Shown: positions 35,280 to 43,337 of the stretch, in pieces | Layout: every line of letters starts with the position of its first letter | Numbering within the stretch: the stretch's first letter is position 1 | Assembly: GCF_937903345.1 (NCBI RefSeq) | Contig: NZ_CALCZQ010000005.1 | Location: 1-55,393 of the forward strand | Direction: 5' to 3' | From: an uncultured Emticicia sp. | Lineage (GTDB): Bacteria > Bacteroidota > Bacteroidia > Cytophagales > Spirosomataceae | DNA length: 55,393 nucleotides | Program-made: the position numbers and the translations under genes | The notes under the pieces: model-generated | Database searches by the model: none | Told to the model about the DNA's origin: nothing | The model's input: only the letters and a program-made list of their open reading frames with translations

Positions 35280-35353
35280 AAAATGATTTAATTTATTGGA
35301 CAATAGAATATTCACCCATAGCTAAATAGGTGTCTTCGGTTCAATAAATTAAA

Positions 35354-35788
35354 TCAGATTAAGAAAGATTGGATATGTACAAGCAGTTTTCTTCCTGCGA
35401 TTGGTGGAGAAGTGTTGTAATAATGTGCTACTTTAAATGCTACTGATTCATTAGACCAATGAGAGGCATTAAAGATAGAGAATGAATTATTTTCCCAAAT
35501 AAAAACGGGAGTAGTAAATTCTACATTGTTCCCCTGTGAAGCTGTTGTACTTGTATTAATAAACGAAGAGTGTTCTTGGCAACATTTAGTACGTTTGATA
35601 TGTTTTTTCTGAGAATTTGCTTCTTTTTTTAGCATTTTTTCAGAACAACACTTAGGGGGACTTGATAAAATGAAGGTTTTTTTACCCTTTACTTTGCATA
35701 AATGCTCTATCATAGCGAAACCCGTGCTTGTAAAAAGCACTTGAAACGCCATAAAAAGACAGAGTATGCGAGTAAGTATATTTTTCAT
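35354..35788 (-). CDS. HYC_CC_PP family exported protein
   Basis: 144 residues with a signal peptide (MKNILTRILCLFMAFQVLFTSTGFA). The pattern of the HYC_CC_PP family is visible with a variant first element: HLCKVKGKK (C31), Cys-Cys pairs at 47-48 and 69-70, and the C-terminal SPPIAGRKLLVHIQSFL. The Cys pairs suggest metal binding. Function is not established; these proteins lie upstream of TonB receptor genes. Here it is the first gene of the seven-gene copper operon, directly behind the promoter with the 17-bp element. Confidence 0.75.
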   Translation of the reverse strand: MKNILTRILCLFMAFQVLFTSTGFAMIEHLCKVKGKKTFILSSPPKCCSEKMLKKEANSQKKHIKRTKCCQEHSSFINTSTTASQGNNVEFTTPVFIWENNSFSIFNASHWSNESVAFKVAHYYNTSPPIAGRKLLVHIQSFLI

Positions 35789-35805
35789 TATTGTTAAAAT
35801 ATTTG

Positions 35806-35894
35806 CAAATATGCAATCAAATCATATATTACCTGTGATATTTTATTCTTTTTAATTTATATAATTTTCAGATACCGAAAATTATATAAATTAA
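35806..35894 (-). promoter_or_regulatory. Promoter of the HYC_CC_PP/receptor/HMA-AraC operon, 17-bp element within an 18-bp inverted repeat
   Basis: On the - strand CTGAAAATTATATAAAT (35855-35871) is identical to the element upstream of copA, and a CATATTTG box (35806-35813, one mismatch to TAnnTTTG) follows after exactly 41 bp, 17 bp before the ATG. Here the element is also half of a perfect 18-bp inverted repeat (35852-35869 and 35877-35894, 7-bp spacer), so a second, inverted copy lies beside it. Likely the target of the AraC-type regulator. Confidence 0.65.
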
Positions 35895-36050
35895 CATTAG
35901 CGTTTATGTTTACTTTTTTATAGTTTATTATTGCCATAAACACATATTTTGTTTGATACAATGAGGGCGTTAATGAAGTTTATTTTAGTCTGACAATAAA
36001 TTTGAAAAATAAAAAACTATACCATAAAATCGTAAGTTTTTATAAAAATT

Positions 36051-36356
36051 TCAATAATACTTTCCATTCTCTTCAAAATGCCTATTCTGACTTTTCTCAT
36101 TTTTTCGGTCAGATGCAGCACCAATGGATAATATTTTCCCAAACACCATTAAAAAAATACTGAAAAGATAGATGGCTAATAATAATCCGATTATGCTTAA
36201 TCCGATTAAGACACCTACCATTAGAAGCGAAACTTTAAATAATGCTTTTATTTTTTGCGTTTTTAATTCATATCTTGTTGGAATACATTCAATGAAGAAA
36301 TTGATTATAAAATCCATAAACTTATCTAAGTTTGATTGTTTTGTTTGATTTTCCAT
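36051..36356 (-). CDS. Small membrane protein of the mobilization operon
   Basis: 101 residues, family not recognised. A basic, amphipathic first half is followed by one long or two short hydrophobic helices (about 41-75, SLLMVGVLIGLSIIGLLLAIYLFSIFLMVF) and a charged C-terminal tail. No signal peptide. It begins 4 bp after the coupling-protein stop, so it is the last gene of the relaxase/coupling-protein operon and may help anchor or assemble the transfer apparatus; this is inference only. Confidence 0.6.
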   Translation of the reverse strand: MENQTKQSNLDKFMDFIINFFIECIPTRYELKTQKIKALFKVSLLMVGVLIGLSIIGLLLAIYLFSIFLMVFGKILSIGAASDRKNEKSQNRHFEENGKYY

Positions 36357-36360
36357 TTGT

Positions 36361-38298
36361 TTATTTACTCATTTTAGGTAATTCACTCGTTAGTATCATT
36401 TTGCATTCATACTTAATTTTTTCAGCAATAACCTGTACATCAATATTTTGATTAAATACTGGTATTTTTCGGTCAGCAGTATGAAATCTATCTTGTTTAT
36501 CATATTCTCCATTTGTACCATCAGGTGTTGAAAAGATGTTTCTTTCTACTTCCAAGTGAAAAGTTGGGTGTTTGGTTTCTTCACAAATGCCAACCATTTC
36601 ACCGACATTAAACTGCATAATTTGGTTAGGTAGAATCACCTCTGTTTGAGCTTCTGAAAAGTTAAACCCTTCATTTTTATTGCTACTTTTTACTCCTAAA
36701 TTGGCACTTATGCTCTCTGAGCGTTTCACTTCCTTTTCTTTTCCAATAGTTGCCGAAACTCGCTTCGCTGTTTCCAAATTGGCAATTTTGAGATAAATTT
36801 GATAATTCAAATTACCAATCAATGAATCAGAAACTGGTTTTGTATAAATGCTTTCAAATTGCAGAACGTCTTGTGCCACAATATTAAAAGATACCTTGTT
36901 ACTTCGTGCGGTGGCAGGAATATCGGCAATATTTGGAATAAAAATCTGTGCCGCTTCGTCCATCAAAGCAAAACTATGATGCTTGCCTTGTTGATTCATC
37001 GTTTTTAAGGCTACTGTAAAAATCAAAGAAATAATGGGCGATAATGCAGCGGCAATGTCGGGGGCAGTTCCTACACAAATTACCTTTGGATTTTCTTTTT
37101 CATTGACATCAATTGTGGTATCATCGCCTGACAATACATACATATATTCAGGAATATTCATTGTACCAAACGGCATTTGTAAACTGGCAATTACCCCCGC
37201 CAACTGATTCCCTGCCTTTGATTCAATGGCTGTAATAATACTCCGAATGAGTCCAGCACATTCATCATCTTCTCTAAGTTTTTTTATCAGAATTTCGTAA
37301 GAATCACCCACAATTAGATTGACCACATGAGGGAAGGTACAATATTGCGGATAATGTTTTTTCAGAAACCAAATAATAGCCGTCAGCAGAGTAATAGCGG
37401 AAGGGGTAAAAAACTTGTCATTATAATTTTGTCCTTTCTGCAAACTATTGATGATGGCTTCGGCAAATTCTTTGGCATAAATTTGATTTTTGATGTATTT
37501 CGGATTCAAAGGGTTGATACGGTGTGAACGAGCAACATCAGTAAAATTAATTACGTAAAACTTAGTTGGATTTTCGATTAATTCATACTCCTTACCTTGC
37601 CAACTCAACACTTCTTTTCTACCAAAATGCAAATGAGCAATATTGGAAAGAGTAGGGAATTTAAAATCAAACAATATTCCTGCATACCCCTTGAACGCAT
37701 ATTGCTCAATACAAGGCTCAACAAACGAAACGGTTTTTCCTGCACCATTGGCAGCTATTCCCAAAATTCCACGAAATGGATTAACAATATTCAACCATTG
37801 CTCTTTGGTAGCATCTTTTCGTTTTCCTTGAATATTTATAGAATATTGGTTAAAAGTGATAGCATCATCAGTCTCAATTTGTATTTTTTTATTGGCTTGT
37901 TTTTCTGTAAAAAAGCTAAAACACAAGGCTAAAATGCCCAGAATGATGTATAAAGATAGCGAAATTAGAGGAGAAATAGGTAATAAATTGATTGAAAAAA
38001 GGGAAAATATTGCAACAAAAATGTAGCTAAAAATGAGCCATTGTTTCTGCTGAAAAGTGAAAGTATCTGCCGATTTTTCTTTTTTATAAAATCTATTTCT
38101 CAAAGATTCCTCCTTGTTATAGAGTAACAAAGGCAATAAAATAACGGTAATTATCCTAAACAGAAAGCCAAATTTGAGGTATTGTACAATCAACCAATTT
38201 GGTACAGTTTGGTAATTTGTCATTGTAAACCATTCACCAAATACAACTGCTACCAATGTAATTGCAATGATATAGAATAAATTCCTGTGTTTTTTCAT
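36361..38298 (-). CDS. VirD4/TraG-type conjugative coupling protein
   Basis: 645 residues from the ATG at 38298; the longer frame from 38340 would need a TTG start and overlap the relaxase gene. Four N-terminal membrane helices (up to residue ~130) anchor it. The ATPase has a Walker A of the form AANGAGKT (182-189) and a Walker B in HSFALMDEAAQIF. The TraG/TraD-like domain motifs (STARS-like ATARSNKVSFN) are present. It brings the relaxase-DNA complex to a secretion channel; no mating-pore genes lie in this window, so the element may be mobilizable or the pore genes lie outside. It lies 38 bp behind the relaxase gene. Confidence 0.9.
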   Translation of the reverse strand: MKKHRNLFYIIAITLVAVVFGEWFTMTNYQTVPNWLIVQYLKFGFLFRIITVILLPLLLYNKEESLRNRFYKKEKSADTFTFQQKQWLIFSYIFVAIFSLFSINLLPISPLISLSLYIILGILALCFSFFTEKQANKKIQIETDDAITFNQYSINIQGKRKDATKEQWLNIVNPFRGILGIAANGAGKTVSFVEPCIEQYAFKGYAGILFDFKFPTLSNIAHLHFGRKEVLSWQGKEYELIENPTKFYVINFTDVARSHRINPLNPKYIKNQIYAKEFAEAIINSLQKGQNYNDKFFTPSAITLLTAIIWFLKKHYPQYCTFPHVVNLIVGDSYEILIKKLREDDECAGLIRSIITAIESKAGNQLAGVIASLQMPFGTMNIPEYMYVLSGDDTTIDVNEKENPKVICVGTAPDIAAALSPIISLIFTVALKTMNQQGKHHSFALMDEAAQIFIPNIADIPATARSNKVSFNIVAQDVLQFESIYTKPVSDSLIGNLNYQIYLKIANLETAKRVSATIGKEKEVKRSESISANLGVKSSNKNEGFNFSEAQTEVILPNQIMQFNVGEMVGICEETKHPTFHLEVERNIFSTPDGTNGEYDKQDRFHTADRKIPVFNQNIDVQVIAEKIKYECKMILTSELPKMSK

Positions 38299-38336
38299 TT
38301 TATTTGTTTTTAATGTATGTTTATGAAAATTTCTGT

Positions 38337-39437
38337 TCAAATAGAAACATCATTATCAGTTGATTTTTGAATATTTTTACGCCTTTTTCTTAAATGAATT
38401 CCAGCTTTACGAATTATTCCTTTCAAGTCTTTTCCATCGATTTCTGCTAACTCAGCTCCTTTGAAAAAATAAAATCCCTGCTTGAAACTGCTAACAAAAT
38501 CAAATGAACTGCCCTTTTCTTTTTCCATATTATGATTTTGTTCATCGGGTTTTGCATTGGCTAATCTTTCCCATTGCTCAGAATTTAGTCCATTTTTATC
38601 ACTTTCTTTTTTTAGCTCTTTACCAATTACCTTCAAGTTTACTCTAAAGTCTTGACTGTAATCTTTCTCAACTGCCATGCTCCTTATTTTGATGGTGTCA
38701 GCATCGGTTAAGCCATATTTTTTCTCAAAAGTTGTAAGAATCCTTTCGACCGACATCACTTTATTCCATGCTTCCTTATTTTGATTGGTAAAAGATTTTT
38801 TCGGTGAATCATAGCCAAATTTGCTATCGAATGTTTGTTGATTTCTTTCACTCCAAGCAATTATTGAAAATCTTCTTTTGTCTTTTGTTCGTGGATTTAG
38901 GGTAACTTTCATTGACTTATCTCGTGCCGAAACAGTAATATGAATGTGCGTTTGCAAGCCTTCTTTTCGCTCACCTTGCTTTTTCTCACCACGTCTTACT
39001 TCATCATCATCGCCTTTAAAAATTCGGTCATACTCGATATTGGCAAACCAAACCAAGTCTTTTTCTGAGAGTTCTTTCAAACTTCCATCTTTGGCTTTGA
39101 TGATAAAATTTTGAGAATAATTTTCCATACAATCGATTGTAAATTCTCTTAGCTTTTCAGGATTATTCTTGATATGTTCTAACTCCGCTTGTGATGGACT
39201 CAATACCAAAGAGTAAAATTTATCATCATTAGCGGTCAAACCTTTCACATTAGTATCAATATTTTTGACCATTTCATCCTTCGTAAAACTACCATAACTG
39301 TTAAAGAAAACTTTTCCGTCTGGTGTTTTTGCTAAATCTAATTCTTTCTCTAAATAGTTGCCCAAACGAGCAGAACTACTTTTGTTATTAAAGGCAATTC
39401 GACCATTTTTTTCAGGGTTGATTACTTTAGAATACAT
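38337..39437 (-). CDS. DUF5712-type relaxase/mobilization protein
   Basis: 366 residues. The N-terminus (YSKVINPEKNGRIAFNNKSSSARLGNYLEKE) and the LQTHIHITVSARDK motif (H164-x-H166) fit the DUF5712/MobB-like mobilization proteins of Bacteroidota; the HxH is the usual metal-binding part of an HUH relaxase. The catalytic Tyr cannot be fixed by eye; Tyr residues in YDRIF and the N-terminal region are candidates. It would nick oriT and lead DNA transfer. It starts 1 bp after the BfmA/BtgA-like gene and precedes the coupling protein. Confidence 0.8.
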   Translation of the reverse strand: MYSKVINPEKNGRIAFNNKSSSARLGNYLEKELDLAKTPDGKVFFNSYGSFTKDEMVKNIDTNVKGLTANDDKFYSLVLSPSQAELEHIKNNPEKLREFTIDCMENYSQNFIIKAKDGSLKELSEKDLVWFANIEYDRIFKGDDDEVRRGEKKQGERKEGLQTHIHITVSARDKSMKVTLNPRTKDKRRFSIIAWSERNQQTFDSKFGYDSPKKSFTNQNKEAWNKVMSVERILTTFEKKYGLTDADTIKIRSMAVEKDYSQDFRVNLKVIGKELKKESDKNGLNSEQWERLANAKPDEQNHNMEKEKGSSFDFVSSFKQGFYFFKGAELAEIDGKDLKGIIRKAGIHLRKRRKNIQKSTDNDVSI

Positions 39438-39438
39438 T

Positions 39439-40038
39439 CTATTTTTTGTTCAATTGCTCAATATATTCGATACCTTTTTGCTGTAATAAGTTCTCTAATT
39501 TGGGCCTTTCTACCTTTTCGACTTCCAGCATTTCAAACATAATATGTGCTAAACCCATTAAAGTTCCTTGCGTTTCTAAGGCTGTTTCTTCTACGGTTTG
39601 GGTATCAACTTCTAAACTCTTTTTCAGTAAACTGACTTCGTTTTTCAAAGCAATAATATCCTGCTGAAAAGGACGAATGTACTTATTTTCCTGTGTTACG
39701 ATGAAACCTAAAATGTGATTCCGCAAGCGATTGATTGCTGTAGAAATCGAATCGTCTTGGTAATATCTTGGGTCGAATTTGTTCTTGACAAAATGCAATA
39801 AAGCTGCTTCGGTAAAGACTTTCATTGTCAGTTTTTGAGGTACTTTTAGTTTTTTATCAGCCTTTTTTATTTGCTCTTTAATGGCAATTTGATGCTCGGT
39901 TAAAATCGTTTTTTCATAATTATCAAACAAAACATTGAGTTCGGCAATAGCAAAATTGGCTTTATCTAAAATCTCTTTAGAAATTGAAATGGTGGTTCTT
40001 TCAATGGTTTTTGCTTGTATTTGGGCCTTAGCATTCAT
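39439..40038 (-). CDS. BfmA/BtgA family mobilization protein
   Basis: 199 residues, highly charged and helical. The IRPFQQDIIALKNEVSLLKKSL segment (about 121-142) is the family's coiled-coil signature, and the front part (ERTTISISKEILDKANFAIAELN) is like a ribbon-helix-helix DNA-binding domain. These proteins are relaxase accessory factors of Bacteroides-type mobilizable elements that bind oriT. First gene of the mobilization operon; its start faces the gene-free stretch 40039-40240, a likely oriT. Confidence 0.85.
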   Translation of the reverse strand: MNAKAQIQAKTIERTTISISKEILDKANFAIAELNVLFDNYEKTILTEHQIAIKEQIKKADKKLKVPQKLTMKVFTEAALLHFVKNKFDPRYYQDDSISTAINRLRNHILGFIVTQENKYIRPFQQDIIALKNEVSLLKKSLEVDTQTVEETALETQGTLMGLAHIMFEMLEVEKVERPKLENLLQQKGIEYIEQLNKK

Positions 40039-40240
40039 ATTTACAGGTTAATCGCTTAACAATCAAGTACTTAGGTTTTGATTAAATTCTTTTAAAATAG
40101 CTATGCTATTGATAGTCAAAGGTTTAGCTCTGCTAAAAACTTCCCTCTTGCTACACTTACTATAACGTAAAATTTGAATAATATTTCATATTAATACTAT
40201 TTTTTATTTTATATTGAAAACATATTTATACTTTTACTTT
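40039..40240. other. Gene-free stretch between mobilization and partition operons, candidate oriT
   Basis: AT-rich, between the divergent BfmA/BtgA-like and ParA genes. It holds two small perfect inverted repeats with 3-nt loops: AATAGC-TAT-GCTATT (40096-40110) and TTTAGC-TCT-GCTAAA (40123-40137). In Bacteroidota mobilizable elements oriT often lies just upstream of the BfmA/BtgA-type gene, so this is the best oriT candidate, though no nic site was recognised. Confidence 0.4.
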
Positions 40241-40344
40241 ACTCAAAAACTCATTTCATCTTTTACTCAAACGCTCAAAAAGTCAATTACTCAAATACTA
40301 TTTTTCTCAATCACTCATTTACTCAAATACTCAACTCCTCAAAA
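40241..40344. repeat. Thirteen tandem 8-bp repeats upstream of parA, candidate parS/centromere
   Basis: Thirteen consecutive octamers in exact 8-bp register end 2 bp before the parA ATG. Most read ACTCAAAN or ACTCATTT; weak units are CATCTTTT, AGTCAATT, ACTATTTT and TCTCAATC. The consensus is ACTCAAAT-like. Short tandem iterons in fixed register are typical of centromeres bound by ribbon-helix-helix proteins (for example the heptads of the omega protein of pSM19035). The RHH-like gene lies two genes downstream, so this array is probably both partition site and operator of the parA operon. Confidence 0.75.
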
Positions 40345-40346
40345 AC

Positions 40347-41012
40347 ATGAACACAAAAATTATTGCAGTCGGAAACCAAAAAGGTGGTGTCGGAAAATCT
40401 TCAGCTATTTATTGGATAGCCAGTACATTAAGCATTCACTATGACAAAAAAGTAGCCGTCATTGATGGCATTGATGCTCAGAAAACGATTGCTAAACGTA
40501 GAGCCGTCGAAGTATCGGAAGGGAAAGAAGCATTTCCTTATGAGGTCTTTTTCATTCACCACTTAGCAGAGTTAGATACAGTTTTGGATGAATATTATGG
40601 GCAATTCGATTTAATTTTGTTGGATATGCCACCACTTGTGAAAAATGAGTTCAAAATCTTGTTAGCAGGTTGCGATGGTTTATTGATTCCGATGCTTGCC
40701 GATACAGTTGATAGAGATTCGGCTTTAGACTATATGCTATATGTAGAAGAAATCAAGCGTTCAAACGAAACGTATTTGTGCTACGGTTTTATCAATCGCT
40801 TTACCAGTAGTATTAAGCAAAGAGAGCTTCCTGCCTTTGCCAAAAATCTTGGTATCGAACTTTTTGAAAGTGCCGTTCCTGCTGTGCCTTTGGTGCTTTC
40901 GATGAATGAAACTTATATTTCACCTTATGATAGAAATGGCAGTAACGGCAAAAATGGCAAGCAATATTTAGAGGCGTTTATCTTGGAGTTTATCGACAAA
41001 TTTTTAAAATAA
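40347..41012 (+). CDS. ParA family partition ATPase
   Basis: 221 residues. A deviant Walker A (QKGGVGKSS, about 11-19) at the N-terminus, Walker A' in VIDGIDAQKT and the LLDMPP switch mark a small type Ib ParA without the HTH of larger ParAs. It segregates the element or positions cargo, with a centromere-binding partner. It is divergent from the mobilization operon, begins 2 bp after the octamer array, and the RHH-like gene follows after 6 bp, an arrangement seen in type Ib partition loci. Confidence 0.88.
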   Translation: MNTKIIAVGNQKGGVGKSSAIYWIASTLSIHYDKKVAVIDGIDAQKTIAKRRAVEVSEGKEAFPYEVFFIHHLAELDTVLDEYYGQFDLILLDMPPLVKNEFKILLAGCDGLLIPMLADTVDRDSALDYMLYVEEIKRSNETYLCYGFINRFTSSIKQRELPAFAKNLGIELFESAVPAVPLVLSMNETYISPYDRNGSNGKNGKQYLEAFILEFIDKFLK

Positions 41013-41018
41013 ATTCTG

Positions 41019-41294
41019 ATGGAAAATGAAGAAAGAACACCTCGAAAGAAGATTTTTTCGGAAGAACAAAAGGCGGAATTATTCCGAGGTGGAGAACCGC
41101 CCTTAGCGAAATCCAATTCCAAAAAAATTGAAGAAGAGATTTTAATACGAGTTCAGTTTAAAACAAATTTGGAAACTCAATATTTACTCAATTGCATTTG
41201 TAAGAAGAAAAAAATGAGCCGAGATAGACTCATGGCCGAAATGATACGACAAGAAGCAAAAAAAGAAAACATAGCTGTTTCAATTCATTTGTAG
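41019..41294 (+). CDS. Ribbon-helix-helix-like partner of ParA
   Basis: 91 residues, basic. The first ~45 residues are disordered and rich in Lys/Arg/Glu. The rest fits a ribbon-helix-helix: strand ILIRVQFKTNLE, helix TQYLLNCICKKKK, then MSRDRLMAEMIRQEAKKE. Paired with ParA at 6 bp, it is the likely centromere-binding protein and autoregulator acting on the octamers upstream. No close family is recognised from the sequence alone. Confidence 0.6.
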   Translation: MENEERTPRKKIFSEEQKAELFRGGEPPLAKSNSKKIEEEILIRVQFKTNLETQYLLNCICKKKKMSRDRLMAEMIRQEAKKENIAVSIHL

Positions 41295-41345
41295 CCATAG
41301 ATTTAGTAAAAAGGTCTATGACCACCAAAAATTTAAAAACTATCA

Positions 41346-41360
41346 TTGGGCGAAGCCCAA
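41346..41360 (-). terminator. Short stable hairpin downstream of the parA operon
   Basis: TTGGGC-GAA-GCCCAA; on the - strand the loop reads as a UUCG-type tetraloop closed by G-C pairs. A T-rich stretch follows on the - strand. It lies about 50 bp past the RHH gene and may help bound transcription in this convergent interval. Confidence 0.4.
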
Positions 41361-41423
41361 AAAATTTTGGACAAAGGAAACCCCTGCCAAAATGACACTT
41401 TATATAAAACGCTATAAAAAGGT

Positions 41424-41467
41424 AAAAATTAGGGTTGTAAGTGGCTGCACCTTCAACCCTAATTTTT
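41424..41467. terminator. Bidirectional hairpin terminator between convergent parA and DUF932 operons
   Basis: Perfect 14-bp arms (41424-41437 and 41454-41467) with a 16-nt loop; each arm ends in a run of A or T so a U tail forms in both directions. It overlaps the stop codon of the DUF932 gene by 2 bp. Confidence 0.8.
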
Positions 41468-42278
41468 AGGCATTAATTAGCTCCGTACAGAATTTAAAAG
41501 CGGTTTGATTGAGTTCGTTTGCTGAGCCAAACGGATTTCCAAAGATGGCATTTTTTGAGTTCTTAACATGGGTTGTATAATGCGTTATGCCATTAAAAAG
41601 CCCAAAAGCATTATCGCCCAAATCAGCACATTCTCGGTCAATTGAAAAATTGATATTTGTTATAATATTTCGTTTTCGGGTCGATACCTCATTCCCAAGT
41701 TTTTCTTCTTCATTCATTCGGGTTAATCGCTCAACTAAAGCATCTTTGATGGAATCATCTACTTTTACCCATGAAAGTTGTTCCATTTTTTCAAACAATT
41801 GGTTGCGTTGCTTCATAAACATATCAAAGTATTGAACCAAACCATCAATGCGAAGACTGTTATTTTTAGTGTGGTTTACTTGGAGTTGACGAAAATTTCT
41901 TGAAAAACGGTTTTCACAACGAACCATCATATTACTATTTCCGATAAAAAAGCCCGTTGAACCATCAAAACTATTGCCTATCATTAAATAATCTTTAAAT
42001 TCATGCCCGCAAACCTGCATAGTGTCAGTACATTTAAGAAATGACAAAACCTTTTTTCCTCCGTCCACATCGTAGTAGTTTTCAATCGGAAAACCTGTAA
42101 TGTCGTGCAGTTTCTCAGTTACTTCGATAAACTTTTCGTTGTGCGTGGGGGTGTAGCTGGTTTTAGCAATATTTAATAATTGCCCATTATCGTTGCGAAA
42201 AATGCCTTTATAGCCTAAAACTTGCTTATTGTTGGCAAAAATCGGTTTTTCAATAATATCCCATTCTAAAGCTTCCAT
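41466..42278 (-). CDS. DUF932 plasmid/phage-type protein
   Basis: 270 residues, soluble. The middle matches the DUF932 (TIGR03299-type) family of plasmid and phage proteins: SYTPTHNEKFIEV, GKKVLSFLKCTDTM, DYLMIGNSFDGSTGFFIGNSNMMVRCENR. Molecular function is not known. It follows a hypothetical gene after 74 bp that hold a hairpin (42315-42344). Part of the element's replication/maintenance block with SSB. Confidence 0.85.
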   Translation of the reverse strand: MEALEWDIIEKPIFANNKQVLGYKGIFRNDNGQLLNIAKTSYTPTHNEKFIEVTEKLHDITGFPIENYYDVDGGKKVLSFLKCTDTMQVCGHEFKDYLMIGNSFDGSTGFFIGNSNMMVRCENRFSRNFRQLQVNHTKNNSLRIDGLVQYFDMFMKQRNQLFEKMEQLSWVKVDDSIKDALVERLTRMNEEEKLGNEVSTRKRNIITNINFSIDRECADLGDNAFGLFNGITHYTTHVKNSKNAIFGNPFGSANELNQTAFKFCTELINA

Positions 42279-42314
42279 TGTAATAAAATTAAGCGTTAAT
42301 GATTGATTGAATTA

Positions 42315-42344
42315 AGAAAGCCCGACCCGAAAATCGGGCTTTCT
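42315..42344 (-). terminator. Hairpin between the 144-residue gene and the DUF932 gene
   Basis: Perfect 11-bp arms AGAAAGCCCGA / TCGGGCTTTCT (42315-42325 and 42334-42344) with an 8-nt loop and a short T-rich tail on the - strand. May terminate the ssb transcript or reduce read-through into DUF932. Confidence 0.6.
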
Positions 42345-42352
42345 ATGATAGA

Positions 42353-42787
42353 TTAGATAGTGAAATTAACAATTTCAGTTTCTAATGCTTTAAGGTGAGT
42401 TTTGCCTGTTTTTACCAAATTATTAACAAAATCTAAAATCATTGCCACATTCTGAATTTGAATGTTTCTGCCAGTACCTACATTTGAAATAGTCATAAGT
42501 AAACCTTCATCACCATAATCTTTTGAAAAATCCTCGAACTCGCCTACTCGTTCTTTGGCTTTGTTGAATTGCTCTTTCATTTTCAAGCCTTCATCTAAGC
42601 GGTCGAAAACTGCATTGGCTGATTTTAATTCAACTACTTGAAGTTGAGCAGAAACTTCCATTGGTTTTGGTTCTTCGGTAACGATAGGCTCTGTACCGTT
42701 GATTTTGCCTTTTTCGTTCGATGTTTCTGCTTTCGCTGGTGCTACTGCTGAACCGTTTTTTGCTGGGGTGTTTACTGGATTTGTCAT
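42353..42787 (-). CDS. Hypothetical protein of the ssb block
   Basis: 144 residues, no family recognised. The first ~45 residues are low-complexity (Pro, Ala, Glu, Lys), likely disordered. The rest is compact: a Val-rich strand, a charged helix (FDRLDEGLKMKEQFNKAKERVGEFEDF) and a C-terminal helical part ending ALETEIVNFTI. It lies between ssb (88 bp) and the DUF932 gene, the usual setting of element maintenance genes, and may be a DNA-metabolism accessory. Confidence 0.6.
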   Translation of the reverse strand: MTNPVNTPAKNGSAVAPAKAETSNEKGKINGTEPIVTEEPKPMEVSAQLQVVELKSANAVFDRLDEGLKMKEQFNKAKERVGEFEDFSKDYGDEGLLMTISNVGTGRNIQIQNVAMILDFVNNLVKTGKTHLKALETEIVNFTI

Positions 42788-42875
42788 TGTATTTAGAAAT
42801 TAATTGATTTAATAAGCCACTTAAAGGGGTGGCTGTTGCCCTTATATTGAATAATTGATACTCCGTCCGATTAAA

Positions 42876-43337
42876 TTAGAATGGTAAATCACCTTCGTTT
42901 TTACCTGCTTCAAAAGAAACTTTACTTTCTTGGGTTTCACCGAGCAAAGGTTTTTTCTTACTTCCTTTTGTGGTTTGTTTGGCTTCTTGTTCTGCCTGTG
43001 CTTCAACTTCTTCTCTGCGTTTGCCCAATAATTCGATGCGTTCAACTCTGATTTTTACCGATGTTCGGGCGTTGCCTTCCTTGTCTTCCCATTTTTCAGT
43101 TCTGATTTTTCCTTCGATGCAAATACGGTCGCCTTTCTTGATAATCGTTTCGGCTACGTTGGCTAAATTGCCCCAAACCTCCAAACGATGCCATTCCGTT
43201 TGTTCTACTTTTGTGCCGTCTTTCTTGGTATAATTTTCATTCGTTGCCAAAGAAAAATTGGCTACTTTAACACCACTTTCAAGGGTGCGAACTTCGGGCG
43301 TACCGCCCACATTTCCGATTAAAATTGATTTGTTCAT
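42876..43337 (-). CDS. ssb: Single-stranded DNA-binding protein
   Basis: 153 residues. The OB fold is complete: MNKSILIGNVGGTPEVRTLESGVKVANFSLATNE, then TEWHRLEVWGNLANVAETIIKKGDRICIEGKI. After a Lys/Gln-rich linker the chain ends GDLPF, a slightly shortened form of the acidic tip (DDIPF type) that recruits partners. It is an element-borne SSB, common on conjugative plasmids and ICEs, protecting single strands during transfer or replication. The next genes on the same strand, 144-residue and DUF932, probably share its transcript. Confidence 0.93.
   Translation of the reverse strand: MNKSILIGNVGGTPEVRTLESGVKVANFSLATNENYTKKDGTKVEQTEWHRLEVWGNLANVAETIIKKGDRICIEGKIRTEKWEDKEGNARTSVKIRVERIELLGKRREEVEAQAEQEAKQTTKGSKKKPLLGETQESKVSFEAGKNEGDLPF

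Noticed and set aside
40241..40344. CRISPR array
   Set aside because: The units are 8 bp in direct tandem without spacers, and there are no cas genes.
40214..40444. + strand frame covering the octamer array
   Set aside because: It translates the repeat array into Ser/Thr/Leu-rich low complexity and overlaps the parA start in another frame.
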